A stretch of DNA of 64,000 bases from JACSRF01 sp964504445. Lineage in GTDB: Bacteria; Chloroflexota; Anaerolineae; Promineifilales; Promineifilaceae. Below are positions 52,669 through 61,575 of the stretch, piece after piece. A program made the position numbers and the translations under genes. The notes under the pieces are model-generated. The model searched no databases. It had not been told where the DNA came from and worked only from the letters and a program-made list of their open reading frames with translations. Location: the NCBI GenBank assembly GCA_964504445.1, contig CAZDEO010000022.1, forward strand, positions 4,736 to 68,735, given 5' to 3'. Within the stretch, counting starts at the first letter, position 1; each line of letters starts with the position of its first letter.

Positions 52669-53301
52669 TCACTCTTTTTGCTTCTCCATGGTCACAATGC
52701 CCTCCTCTGCACCCATGGCGATGCATTCCGTGGGGGTAACGCGAATGCGGTGTCCACCACTGGCCCAGGCATACGCCGCTTGCAGCACCCCCGCCGCCAA
52801 ATGGCATACCGGGCGATCGGAAGTGCGTCCAGCGCACATGGGGCAAACCTCAATGTGCCAATACCAATTATCATCATCTTCCGTTACCCGCACCTGCTGG
52901 TCGCTTACCGTGTTAAAAAACTTGGCAAAAATGCCCAACCCCACGCTCATGCGCTTTTCCAGCGAGCCGATTCTCATGGACGCTTGCGCCGCTTTAGCGA
53001 TTGAGCCAAAGCTTTTCAAGCCATCATTAAAAGATTGTTCACCAGCCCGGGTGGCAAAAACGCGGGCGCCGCGCGGGCCATACATATCCCAAAAGGCCTG
53101 CTGCAGCCGCCCCACGTCGGTGAAGGAAAACTCTTTCTTCATATTATCTGGCGGATAGTTGCCAATATATTTGGAAAGCCCCGCCATATTTAATAAGGCG
53201 GCCATACCCTTTTCACCCACAATTTCTTCAGCCGAAGTTAAGATGATACGCCCCCAGCGGTTTGGGTAATACAATTCATCAAAATTATGGTCTGAACTCA
53301 T
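52669..53301 (-). CDS. V4R (4-vinyl reductase) domain protein
   Basis: 210 aa. A helical N-terminal ~110 residues precede a V4R domain (~115-200) with VCPMCAGRTSDRPVCHLAAG and PTECIAMGAEEG; the Cys set suggests a metal site. V4R domains bind hydrophobic small molecules and occur in Chloroflexota in bacteriochlorophyll-related or regulatory proteins. GGAGG stands five bases before the chosen ATG. The ligand is unknown. Confidence 0.82.
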   Translation of the reverse strand: MSSDHNFDELYYPNRWGRIILTSAEEIVGEKGMAALLNMAGLSKYIGNYPPDNMKKEFSFTDVGRLQQAFWDMYGPRGARVFATRAGEQSFNDGLKSFGSIAKAAQASMRIGSLEKRMSVGLGIFAKFFNTVSDQQVRVTEDDDNWYWHIEVCPMCAGRTSDRPVCHLAAGVLQAAYAWASGGHRIRVTPTECIAMGAEEGIVTMEKQKE

Positions 53302-53601
53302 ATCTGCCTCCAACCCGTTGCGCTGCTAGCCGTCTGCCACGCGCCCAGATGCTTATGGGTCACCAACGCATTGGCGTTGTTTGGGCACAGCACAGGTCAT
53401 TTATTGTTGCTTTTACTACACAGGATAGGCCGCAAGGCCACACAGGCCCTAGTATAGCATTGATTGGCTCACCTTACATCCTGGACAACAAATCTACCCT
53501 TGCGACATTTAAAATTGACTTTGCTGCCCACCAGAATATGATAGCAAAAATGGAGCGGGAACCAATAGTAACTGTGTCCCGTGTAGCAGCCGCAAAATCT
53601 T
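53302..53601. other. 300-bp gap without a convincing gene
   Basis: Holds a possible minus-strand -10 element TATACT near 53452-53457 with a poor -35, for the V4R gene. An open plus-strand frame crosses it but enters the M20 gene antisense, with no ribosome site or conserved feature. Nothing else is seen. Confidence 0.5.
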
Positions 53602-54783
53602 TTAAGAAAGCTGCCCGGTTACAAAACGGCGGGCGGTTTCAGCCAGGATGGCGGCTCCCTGGGGCAGGACGCGCTCATCAATTTCGAAGATGTCCGTGTG
53701 GTGGAAGCGCGTGGGGCCATGGCTTGGGGCCGCCCCCAGCATGAACATAGCGCCCGGCGCATGCTGGGCCATGTAGGCAAAGTCCTCTGCGCCCATGCCA
53801 AATTCGGTTTCGACCACGGCCGTTTCCCCCACCAACTCTTCAGCCACCTGCCGCATCCAGCCATTCACCTTCTCATCATTAAACAGGGATGGGTAACCCT
53901 TCTCAATTTGCAGCTCATAACGGCCGCCTAGGGTCTCCGCCAGCCGCAGCGCCTTTTCCAGTTCTACCCATAGCTGCTCGCGCACCTCCTGGGTAAAAGA
54001 GCGGATGGTTCCTTGCAGTTGCACCTCATTAGGGATGACGTTGGTGGTAGTACCCCCACAAACCTGCCCCAGGCTTAGCACGGCCGGCGAAAGGGGATTG
54101 ATGCGCCGCGAAGGTACGGCATAAAGGGCATTGAGAATGGGACCCAGCATAAACAGCGGGTCTGCGCCGGTGTGGGGGTAGGCGCCATGCCCGCCATCCC
54201 CGCGAATCCACGCCCGGAACTGGTCTACGGCCGCCATGCTGTAGCCATCTTGCATAAACACCTGCCCAGACTGCCCGGCAGACCAGACGTGCAGGGCAAT
54301 AACAGCATCCACGCCATCCAGCGCGCTGTCGGCAATCATGGCTGTGGCCCCGCTGATGCCGTGGGCGTCGAAGGCTTCCTCTGACGGTTGGAAGAGGAGG
54401 CGCACGTTGCCATGCCACTGGTCAGTGGCCAGGCTCTGCTTGAGCAAGTGAGCGACGCCCAGCAAAATGGCTGTATGCGCGTCGTGCCCGCAGGCGTGCA
54501 TGACGCCAGCGTTGGTGGATTTATAGGCGACGTCGTTGGCTTCCAGAATGGGGAGAGCATCCATGTCGGCACGGATGGCAATGGTGGGGCCGTCGCCTGT
54601 ACCCAGTTGCCCCACGACGCCGGTTTTGCCCACGCCGGTTTTGACGTCTATGCCCAGTTCGGTCAGGGTATCGGCTACCAGGGCGGCGGTGCGAAATTCT
54701 TGAAAGCCCAGTTCGGGATGTTGGTGAATGTCGCGCCGCAGGCGAATGAGTTCATCTTGTAGTTGGTTGGCTTTGTCTAACAT
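53602..54783 (-). CDS. M20-family amidohydrolase/peptidase
   Basis: 393 aa, HipO/IAA-amino-acid-hydrolase-like. Metal ligands: Asp in IAIRADMDALP, CGHDAH, PSEEAFDAHGISGA, His in LHVW, and His in RFHHTDIFEIDE near the C-terminus; the lid dimerisation domain spans ~180-300. Hydrolyses N-acyl amino acids. Follows the GyrA-like gene by 63 bp; that gap holds a tetranucleotide GGTT repeat. Confidence 0.92.
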   Translation of the reverse strand: MLDKANQLQDELIRLRRDIHQHPELGFQEFRTAALVADTLTELGIDVKTGVGKTGVVGQLGTGDGPTIAIRADMDALPILEANDVAYKSTNAGVMHACGHDAHTAILLGVAHLLKQSLATDQWHGNVRLLFQPSEEAFDAHGISGATAMIADSALDGVDAVIALHVWSAGQSGQVFMQDGYSMAAVDQFRAWIRGDGGHGAYPHTGADPLFMLGPILNALYAVPSRRINPLSPAVLSLGQVCGGTTTNVIPNEVQLQGTIRSFTQEVREQLWVELEKALRLAETLGGRYELQIEKGYPSLFNDEKVNGWMRQVAEELVGETAVVETEFGMGAEDFAYMAQHAPGAMFMLGAAPSHGPTRFHHTDIFEIDERVLPQGAAILAETARRFVTGQLS

Positions 54784-54846
54784 GGGGACCTCTCGTTGGT
54801 TTGTTTGTTGGTTGGTTGGTTAACGGAGAATTGATCGATCTGACAG

Positions 54847-55896
54847 TTATGCTGGTGATAGTAAATGAGTCACGGCCGTAGCCACCACCACGTCGTTGCG
54901 TAAGTTCATACAATTAACGCCCTGGACGGCGCCGCTTTTGGGCGGCACGTCGCTGGCGGGAAAGCGAATGATTTTGCTGGTCTGGGAGATGAGAAACAGG
55001 TCGTCGCTTTCTTGCACGGCTACGGCCGTTACCAGGGCATCAGTTTTCAGGGCCGCTTTGCCGCCTGATCCCAGAGTTTTGTTGGCGCGAAAGGTGCTCA
55101 TCTCGCGCAGGGTACCTTTACCGTCTGCGCTCAGGAGAAAGACGCTGCCTTCCTCGGTAACGGCCGTTACCGCCACCACCTTGTCACCCGCATCCAAGCG
55201 AATGCCCAGGTTGCCATTTTTGTGGATCTGCCGTTCCGCAAAGCGCAGGGCCTGGCCTTGCTGCGTGGCAATAAACAAATCATCTTGGCCGCTGGTCCAG
55301 CAGGCAGCAACCACGCTGCCCCAGTTGGCCGTGTCAAAAAAGCTCAGGCCGGGGATGAGGCTGGGGCCAAGACGCGCCTGAGGAATAAGCCGCACCCATC
55401 CTTTGACGCTCGCCAGGGCAAGATGGCTGCCGTTGTCGGCGGGCAGCACGGCAGTAATCCGTTCGTGGGGGCGCAGTGGGAAATGGCCGGTGATGTCTAC
55501 ACCCCGGTCGCGCACGGCCGTTTCGCGCACGCTGGCCACCGGCAGTCGGAAGGCCCGCCCCTGGTCGGTGATGAGCAGCAAATGGGCGGCAGCATCGGCC
55601 ACCACCAGGTGGGCTGGGGCATCATTTTCCGCCAGATCAATGTCAAACACGCCCATGCCGCCCCGTCGCTGACGGCCGTACAAATGGCGCGGCGTGCGCT
55701 TGGCCACGCCCCCGGCACTGATGCTGATGACCTGCATGGTGGTAGGCGGTTCGCTGGGTTCCGGTTCGGCCGCTTCAGAGGCTACGGCCGTGCTGCTGGT
55801 TGGCGTTTTGCTTTGCAACCGCAGCAGCTCCTCTTCCAGGTAGGCAATGTAATCCTGCACGTCGTCAGGCAAATCACTCAGGTCAGGTCTTTCCAT
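54847..55896 (-). CDS. Stand-alone DNA gyrase A C-terminal-like beta-pinwheel protein
   Basis: 349 aa. A short helical N-terminus (~1-30) and a Pro/Ser linker precede six blades of GyrA C-terminal type (~55-345). The GyrA-box-like motif is YGRQRRGGMGV, with Met in place of the usual Lys of QRRGGKG. Blade signatures include LLLITDQGRAFRLPV, DLFIATQQGQALRFA, VFLLSADGKGTLREM and DLFLISQTSKIIRFP. No breakage-reunion domain or active Tyr is present. It probably wraps or bends DNA, or accompanies a topoisomerase encoded elsewhere. Cotranscribed with CYTH and acyl-CoA carboxylase genes. Confidence 0.82.
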   Translation of the reverse strand: MERPDLSDLPDDVQDYIAYLEEELLRLQSKTPTSSTAVASEAAEPEPSEPPTTMQVISISAGGVAKRTPRHLYGRQRRGGMGVFDIDLAENDAPAHLVVADAAAHLLLITDQGRAFRLPVASVRETAVRDRGVDITGHFPLRPHERITAVLPADNGSHLALASVKGWVRLIPQARLGPSLIPGLSFFDTANWGSVVAACWTSGQDDLFIATQQGQALRFAERQIHKNGNLGIRLDAGDKVVAVTAVTEEGSVFLLSADGKGTLREMSTFRANKTLGSGGKAALKTDALVTAVAVQESDDLFLISQTSKIIRFPASDVPPKSGAVQGVNCMNLRNDVVVATAVTHLLSPA

Positions 55897-55946
55897 GTGC
55901 GTCCCCTCTGTAAATGAGTAAATGATGGGTCCTCTTGAAAACCAGG

Positions 55947-56558
55947 CTACAGGTTTTCCACTGAAATGTGGAGGCCAGCAAAATTAGCAAAAGTGATGTC
56001 GTGGAAGGGCAGATTATAGCGATCTTGCAGCACGCCCATCAGGGCCAGGTAGTTGGTGACAAGACGGTTTTCCCAGGGCAAGTTCAGCAGCACGGCCGTT
56101 TCTTTAATTGCCGCCTCCATTCCCTCCAACTCCACAAAGTTGCCAAAGGGCATCTCGTCTAGCACCACCTCTACCTGGCCTAGTTGGAAGGTTTCGCGGT
56201 ACTTTTCATACACTTGCATGGGCACAAAACCGAGGTGGCGGAAGATGGCCACGGCCGTTTCCCAATCTCCCACTGTCGTTTCCAGCTCCTCGCGCACTTT
56301 GGCCTCGCTCTCTTGTTCCGCTTCCAGCGAGCGCCCTTTGTAGGTCACTTTAACGGCCGTGTCCTGGCGCAGCCGCAGCAGTTCATCCCGCTGGCGCAGC
56401 GCCTCCTGCGGCGTATCCAGGCGCAGGTTACGTTCGTAAACGCGGGGTTTTTTGAGGGTGGCCCCCAAAGCCAAAAGCTGCTGGCGCACGGCCGTTAGCT
56501 CCTGCACCCAAAATTTCACCTCCACTTCCAAATGGTTGTGCGCGTCCATGTTCAGCAT
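55947..56558 (-). CDS. CYTH-domain protein (class IV adenylate cyclase/triphosphatase-like)
   Basis: 203 aa, one CYTH domain. The ExExK signature HLEVEVKFW is at residue ~10, followed by LRLDTPQEALRQRDELLRLR, KVTYKGR and VVLDEMPFGNFVELEG. Family members hydrolyse triphosphate substrates or make cAMP. Short, so no CHAD domain. A second ATG three codons in is an alternative start. It stands between the biotin carrier gene and the GyrA-like gene. Confidence 0.88.
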   Translation of the reverse strand: MLNMDAHNHLEVEVKFWVQELTAVRQQLLALGATLKKPRVYERNLRLDTPQEALRQRDELLRLRQDTAVKVTYKGRSLEAEQESEAKVREELETTVGDWETAVAIFRHLGFVPMQVYEKYRETFQLGQVEVVLDEMPFGNFVELEGMEAAIKETAVLLNLPWENRLVTNYLALMGVLQDRYNLPFHDITFANFAGLHISVENL

Positions 56559-56581
56559 GTCAGCTTGTCAGGCTTGACCCC

Positions 56582-57085
56582 TTACTCCGCGGCCTCAATC
56601 ACTACCAGCACAGCATCCTTCTCCACGCTGGCCCCTGGCTCAACATTCACATGGGTCACCACACCATCGCGAGGCGCGCGCAGCTCGTTCTCCATCTTCA
56701 TAGACTCCAAAATAACCACTTTGTCGCCCTGCTTCACGGCATCGCCCACCTGCACGGGCACAGCAATGATGATGCCGGGCATGGGCGCATGGACGTCACC
56801 CTCACCCCCGTCAACGGCCGTGCCCCGCGCCAGCGCCAGCCGGTAAGTGCGCTCATCCTGCACCCTCACCCCATACAGTTGGCCCAAAATCAGCACATCC
56901 CAAATCCCATCCCCTTCCTCAATCACCGCCTCCAAAGAGCGATTATTAATCAACAGCGAAGCCAATCCCGCATCCGGCAGCTTTTGAAAATCAATTACAT
57001 ACCGCTCACCATTGACCCTAATCTCATTCTCATGGTCAATCTCAATCTCATACTCTTTATCTTGGACTTTTGTATAATATTTCAT
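56582..57085 (-). CDS. Biotin carboxyl carrier protein
   Basis: 167 aa. C-terminal biotinyl domain (~95-165) with ESMKMEN, where the Lys is biotinylated, and APMPGIIIAVPVQVGDAV. The N-terminal 90 residues are like the carrier part of propionyl- or methylmalonyl-CoA carboxylase-type subunits. Separate from the biotin carboxylase, which precedes it by 84 bp carrying a heptamer array. Confidence 0.92.
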   Translation of the reverse strand: MKYYTKVQDKEYEIEIDHENEIRVNGERYVIDFQKLPDAGLASLLINNRSLEAVIEEGDGIWDVLILGQLYGVRVQDERTYRLALARGTAVDGGEGDVHAPMPGIIIAVPVQVGDAVKQGDKVVILESMKMENELRAPRDGVVTHVNVEPGASVEKDAVLVVIEAAE

Positions 57086-57109
57086 ATTCCATCCAAATTC
57101 GTTAGGAGC

Positions 57110-57172
57110 CCGTTAACCATAGCCCGTAAACCGCAAACGGATTACGAATCACGGTTAACGGACCACGGATTA
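57110..57172. repeat. Heptamer array, 9 units, spanning the accC stop codon
   Basis: CCGTTAA, CCATAGC, CCGTAAA, CCGCAAA, CGGATTA, CGAATCA, CGGTTAA, CGGACCA, CGGATTA. The stop codon of the biotin carboxylase gene is inside the last unit. Confidence 0.8.
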
Positions 57173-58693
57173 CCGCCGCAACCGCTCCCAGCGGCTCAAC
57201 CACTTCCAGTTACTCGTATCCCGCTCGCCACGCGCCACAATCTGGCTCGCCTGCTGCCCCTGCTCATGAGCCGCCAGCGTTGCCAAGATCGCCGCCTCCA
57301 GTTCGTGGGGTTCTCCCACACTGTCATCCATGCTAAACCGCGTTTCCACAAAGCTGGTATCAAACTGCCCCGTCAAAAAGCGATGGCTCTCCACCATATG
57401 CTGGTGGAAGGGAATATTGGTCTTCACCCCCATAATACGGTACTCCTCCAGCGCCCGGCGCATCCGTAGTACCGCCTCGCCCCGCGTTTCGCCATAGCAT
57501 ATCAGCTTGCTAATCATCGAGTCATAGTAAGGGGTCACCTCATAGCCGGGGAAAACCCCCGTATCCACCCGCACGCCAGGGCCAGTGGGCAGCCGCGCCG
57601 TGGTAATGGTTCCCGTCGAGGGCAAATAATTGTTGTATGGGTCCTCGGCGTTAATCCGGCACTCAATGGCCCAACCCTTAATTTGAATGTCTTCCTGGCT
57701 AAAGCGCAGCTTGCGTCCGCGGGCCACGCGCAGCATCTCCTGGGCAATGTCAATGCCCGTCACCAGCTCCGTCACCGGATGCTCCACCTGCAAGCGGGTA
57801 TTCATCTCCAAAAAGTAGAAATTCTTGTCCTTGTCCACCAGGAATTCAATGGTACCCGCGTTGACGTAATTCACCGCCTTAGCCGCGGCTACGGCCACCT
57901 CCCCCATGCGGCGGCGCAAATCTTCGTCCACCACAAAGGAGGGTGCTTCTTCAATTAGCTTTTGGTGGCGGCGCTGCAAGGAGCATTCCCGCTCCCCCAA
58001 GTACACAGCATTACCGTGGCTGTCCGCCAGCAGTTGAATCTCGATGTGCCGCGCCTCGGTGATCATCTTCTCCAGGTACACCACGTCATCCCCAAAGGCC
58101 GCCATCGCTTCGCGCCGCGCTCCGGCAATGGCGTCGGGTAAATCTTCTAGCTTGTGTACGGGGCGCATGCCCTTACCGCCACCCCCAGCAACAGCCTTCA
58201 CCAACACCGGGAAGCCAATCTGGGGCGCGGCGGCAATCATTTCCTCGTCGTTGAGGCCAGGTTCGGTGCCGGGCACAATGGGTACGCCCGCCGCTTTTAC
58301 CGTCTGCCGCGCTTCTTGCTTGTCGCCCATCACGTGAATGGCCCGCGCTGGCGGCCCCACAAAAACAATGTCATTATCTACGCACGCCTGGGCAAAATTA
58401 GCCCGCTCGGCCAAAAAGCCATAGCCGGGATGAATGGCTTCCGCGCCGGAGCGTTTGGCTACGTCTAGAATTTTTTCGATGACCAGATAGCTTTCGCGGG
58501 CTGGCGGGGGGCCAATGTGGTACGCTTCGTCGGCGTAGCGCACGTGGGGGGCATTGCGGTCTGCATCGGAAAACACAGCGACGGTGTTGATGCCCAACTC
58601 GTGGCAGGCACGTAGAATACGCATGGCTATCTCACCGCGATTGGCGATGAGCAGCTTGTTGAATCTTTTTACTAGGAGTCCGTCTTCTCGTTT
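57170..58693 (-). CDS. accC: Biotin carboxylase subunit of an acyl-CoA carboxylase
   Basis: 507 aa. Carboxylase N-domain (FNKLLIANRGEIAMRILRAC), ATP-grasp with VKAVAGGGGKGMR and ECSLQRRHQKLIEEAP, LEMNTRLQVEHPVTE, and C-domain IECRINAEDP. Carboxylates biotin on the carrier encoded downstream. Longer than E. coli AccC (449 aa) but without a fused carrier domain. The ATG chosen has only a weak ribosome site. Confidence 0.93.
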   Translation of the reverse strand, partial: KREDGLLVKRFNKLLIANRGEIAMRILRACHELGINTVAVFSDADRNAPHVRYADEAYHIGPPPARESYLVIEKILDVAKRSGAEAIHPGYGFLAERANFAQACVDNDIVFVGPPARAIHVMGDKQEARQTVKAAGVPIVPGTEPGLNDEEMIAAAPQIGFPVLVKAVAGGGGKGMRPVHKLEDLPDAIAGARREAMAAFGDDVVYLEKMITEARHIEIQLLADSHGNAVYLGERECSLQRRHQKLIEEAPSFVVDEDLRRRMGEVAVAAAKAVNYVNAGTIEFLVDKDKNFYFLEMNTRLQVEHPVTELVTGIDIAQEMLRVARGRKLRFSQEDIQIKGWAIECRINAEDPYNNYLPSTGTITTARLPTGPGVRVDTGVFPGYEVTPYYDSMISKLICYGETRGEAVLRMRRALEEYRIMGVKTNIPFHQHMVESHRFLTGQFDTSFVETRFSMDDSVGEPHELEAAILATLAAHEQGQQASQIVARGERDTSNWKWLSRWERLRR

Positions 58694-58711
58694 CATGGTT
58701 TGTTCCGTTTT

Positions 58712-58781
58712 CGTGATCCGTAATCGGCAATCCATAATCCGTGATCTGTAATCGGTTTACGGTTTACGGCTTACGGCTTAC
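58712..58781. repeat. Heptamer array, 10 units, pccB-accC gap
   Basis: CGTGATC, CGTAATC, GGCAATC, CATAATC, CGTGATC, TGTAATC, GGTTTAC twice, GGCTTAC twice. It fills the gap and ends four bases before the carboxyltransferase stop codon. Confidence 0.88.
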
Positions 58782-58784
58782 GGT

Positions 58785-60326
58785 CTAGAGAGGGATATTC
58801 CCATGCTTCTTAGGCGGGTTCTGGTCGCGCTTGTTTTGCAACATGTGCAAGGCGTTAATTAACCGGGGCCTGGTTTCGCTGGGCATGATGACGTCGTCTA
58901 CGTAACCGCGCTCGGCGGCTACGTAGGGATTGGCGAACAGTTCGCGGTACTCGGCTACCAGCTCTGCTTTGCGCGCTTCAGGGTCTTCGGCTTCGTTGAT
59001 TTCGTTGCGGTGAATGATTTTGACCGCCCCATCTGGCCCCATGACAGCGATTTCAGCTGTAGGCCAGGCCAGGTTCAGGTCAGCGCGAATGTGCTTGGAG
59101 TTCATGACGCAGTAGGCACCGCCGTACGCTTTGCGAGTAACGACGGTAACCTTGGGCACGGTGGCCTCGCAGAAGGCGTAAAGGAGTTTGGCGCCGTGCT
59201 TGATGATGCCACCATGTTCTTGGTCGAGACCAGGTAGGAAGCCGGGCACGTCTTCAAAAACAATGAGGGGGATGTTGAAGGCGTCGCAGAAGCGCACAAA
59301 GCGGCCCGCTTTTTCGCTGCTTTTGATGTCTAGCACGCCAGCCAGCACCATGGGCTGGTTGGCCACGATGCCGACGCTGAAACCACCTAAACGGGCAAAG
59401 CCGACGACGATGTTTTGGGCGTAGGATTCTTGAATCTCGAAGAATTCGCCATCGTCCATGATGAGTTTGATGACGTCTTTAATGTCGTAGGGTTTGTTGG
59501 GATTGTCGGGGACGATGGTGTTGAGGCTTTCTTCGGTGCGTAGGTCGTCGTCTTTGCCTTTTTTGAAAGGGGGGTCTTCCATGTTGTTGGAAGGCAGGTA
59601 GCTCATGAGTTCGCGGATGAGGTAGAGGGTGTCTTCCTCGGTTTCGGTGGCGACGTGGGCGACGCCGGATTTGCTGGCGTGGGCAGAAGCGCCACCCAGT
59701 TCTTCAAAGGTCACGTCTTCGCCGGTAACGGTTTTGACGATGTCAGGACCGGTGATGAACATGTGGCTGGTTTCTTTGACCATGAAGATGAAGTCGGTGA
59801 GGGCAGGGGAGTAGACGGCGCCACCGGCGCATGGCCCCATGATGGCGCTGATTTGGGGCACGACGCCAGAGGCGAGGGTGTTGCGCAGGAAGATGTCGGC
59901 GTAGCCGCCCAGGCTGACGACGCCCTCTTGAATACGGGCGCCGCCGGAATCGTTGATGCCGATGATGGGGGCGCCATTGCGCATGGCCATGTCCATGATT
60001 TTGACGACTTTTTCGGCGTGGACGCCGCTGAGGCTGCCGCCAAAAACGGTGAAGTCCTGGCTAAAGACGTAGACGAGACGGCCGTCTATCGTCCCCCATC
60101 CTGTGATAACACTATCGCCCAAAATTTTCTGTTGGTCCATGCCAAACTTGCGTTCGCGGTGCACCACAAAGGCGTCGAGTTCGTGGAAGGAGCCGCGATC
60201 AAGAAGCAGGTCAATACGCTCGCGGGCGGTCATTTTACCCCGGGCTTTTTGCCGCGCGATGCGCTTGGCGCCGCCGCCTAGCTGAGATTCGGCTCGAAGT
60301 TGGTTGAGTTTTTCGATCTTGTCCAT
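58785..60326 (-). CDS. pccB: Acyl-CoA carboxylase carboxyltransferase subunit (propionyl-CoA carboxylase beta type)
   Basis: 513 aa, crotonase-fold carboxyltransferase with N- and C-halves. SQDFTVFGGSLSGVHAEKV, NDSGGARIQEGV, GPCAGGAVYSPALTDFI in the N-half and FEDVPGFLPGLDQEHGGII, RKAYGGAYCVMNSK in the C-half are the CoA and biotin contact regions. Acts on propionyl-CoA or acetyl-CoA. The specificity residue was not determined. First gene of the carboxylase operon. Confidence 0.94.
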   Translation of the reverse strand: MDKIEKLNQLRAESQLGGGAKRIARQKARGKMTARERIDLLLDRGSFHELDAFVVHRERKFGMDQQKILGDSVITGWGTIDGRLVYVFSQDFTVFGGSLSGVHAEKVVKIMDMAMRNGAPIIGINDSGGARIQEGVVSLGGYADIFLRNTLASGVVPQISAIMGPCAGGAVYSPALTDFIFMVKETSHMFITGPDIVKTVTGEDVTFEELGGASAHASKSGVAHVATETEEDTLYLIRELMSYLPSNNMEDPPFKKGKDDDLRTEESLNTIVPDNPNKPYDIKDVIKLIMDDGEFFEIQESYAQNIVVGFARLGGFSVGIVANQPMVLAGVLDIKSSEKAGRFVRFCDAFNIPLIVFEDVPGFLPGLDQEHGGIIKHGAKLLYAFCEATVPKVTVVTRKAYGGAYCVMNSKHIRADLNLAWPTAEIAVMGPDGAVKIIHRNEINEAEDPEARKAELVAEYRELFANPYVAAERGYVDDVIMPSETRPRLINALHMLQNKRDQNPPKKHGNIPL

Positions 60327-60352
60327 AGTTCCTGGTTGCTGGAGACGAGGTG

Positions 60353-60457
60353 GGTGACCGTAATCGGTAATCCGTTTTCCGTTATCGGTTTTCCGTTGTG
60401 CGTTTACGGTTTACGGCTTACGGTTTACGGCTCACGGTTCACGGGTTACGGGTTACG
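60353..60457. repeat. Heptamer array, 15 units, spanning a stop codon
   Basis: From GGTGACC, GTAATCG, GTAATCC, GTTTTCC, GTTATCG through GTTTACG, GCTTACG, GCTCACG, GTTCACG to GGTTACG twice: the longest array in the window. It contains the stop codon of the membrane-protein gene to its right. Confidence 0.9.
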
Positions 60458-60896
60458 TTTCGTCTCGTGCTTCTCCTTTATGAAAATAGGTTTGAGCCGC
60501 TTTGTTGTTCAGCGCCCAACTGCTGAACAGCACGGCCGTACTGTAAATGCTGGCCGGAAGCTGCCACGCCTGGCGGTTCAGTGGGGAGGGCATGAGCCAC
60601 ACAAAGTGGGCTAACTCGACCAGAGCATACACGATGAATAAAATGGGAATGAGCCTGCGGGTAAACGGCCGTTGTCGCCATAGCGCCGCCGCCAATCCAC
60701 CAAAACCAACAGCCCACACCACCGCCTGCACCAGCCGGAAAAGTGGGTCAGGTTGGACATCAAGAGCCTGCGGCAGCGCCCGCGATTGCCAGATAGCCAC
60801 GCCGCGCCCCAGGTTCCATACGCCAAAGGCAATAACCCCCCAAAGGGTAATAGTTACGGAAAACGGGCGGTCCCTGGGCATCACCTTGGGCATCAT
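60453..60896 (-). CDS. Small four-helix membrane protein of unknown function
   Basis: 147 aa from the chosen ATG, with four predicted membrane helices (ITLWGVIAFGVWNLGRGV; LVQAVVWAVGFGGLAAALW; LIPILFIVYALVELAHFVW; IYSTAVLFSSW). The start is uncertain; another Met is five codons later and a frame extends 16 codons upstream. Its last codons lie at the edge of the 15-unit heptamer array, which supplies the stop. No family is recognised. Confidence 0.65.
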   Translation of the reverse strand: MMPKVMPRDRPFSVTITLWGVIAFGVWNLGRGVAIWQSRALPQALDVQPDPLFRLVQAVVWAVGFGGLAAALWRQRPFTRRLIPILFIVYALVELAHFVWLMPSPLNRQAWQLPASIYSTAVLFSSWALNNKAAQTYFHKGEARDET

Positions 60897-60968
60897 CGGA
60901 CATTGTAAGTGAAATGATTCACAAGCATATGTGAGTAAAAGCACCTTTGGCGGGTGACAAACATCCCC

Positions 60969-61457
60969 TCATGCCGCCAGCTCAAAAACGCCCTGCTCTC
61001 GATTCTTGCGCACGTCGTCCCAGGGAAAGACACGGCCGTTCATGCCAATGTACACCCCCTGCGGCAGCAACTGCGCCGCCGCCACGCTAAAGCCCAGGTT
61101 AAACAGCGAATCAGAGCCAGTAACGGCATAGGGAATCATCGCCCCGGTAAGAACGATGGTTTTAGGCAGGCCCGCCGCACCAATGAGCCGCGCCGTCTCC
61201 ACCATGGTGTCGGTACCGTGAATGATGACGATGTTTTCTTCCGGGGCTTGCTGGCAGGAAGCGAGAATGCGCTGGCGATGTTCGTCGGTCATATACAGGC
61301 TGTCAATGAGCTGGTTTAGCTCCAGCTCAAGGGGCAGCGTGACGCGGGCGCGGCGCAAAATTTCAGGCAAGTGGGTGTTTTTGAAGGTTAGTTCTCCTTT
61401 GATTTCGTCATAATACTTGTCAAAGGTGCCGCCGGTAATGATGATGCGGACGCACAT
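60969..61457 (-). CDS. Single-domain asparaginase-family protein
   Basis: 162 aa, about half of a type I/II asparaginase. The first catalytic motif IIITGGTFDKYYDE and the second IIHGTDTMVETARLIG are present, and a Lys in DDVRKNREQG fits the catalytic Lys position. The C-terminal domain is absent and no frame for it follows. Short asparaginase-domain proteins exist in other bacteria, so this may be complete; activity would require a different oligomer. Confidence 0.82.
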   Translation of the reverse strand: MCVRIIITGGTFDKYYDEIKGELTFKNTHLPEILRRARVTLPLELELNQLIDSLYMTDEHRQRILASCQQAPEENIVIIHGTDTMVETARLIGAAGLPKTIVLTGAMIPYAVTGSDSLFNLGFSVAAAQLLPQGVYIGMNGRVFPWDDVRKNREQGVFELAA

Positions 61458-61575
61458 AGGCTATACCTCGCGTTCAGTGGTGGTGTGGGGGGCCTATAAT
61501 AGCGCAAATTGGCGGGGAATGGGTAATGATTGACGCGCTGCCCGTTCGCAATTTACAATCTTACCTAAAGCGGAA

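Noticed and set aside
53262..53744. 160-aa plus-strand open frame in the V4R-M20 gap
   Set aside because: It begins antisense to the V4R start, ends antisense in the M20 gene, and has no ribosome site or conserved motif.
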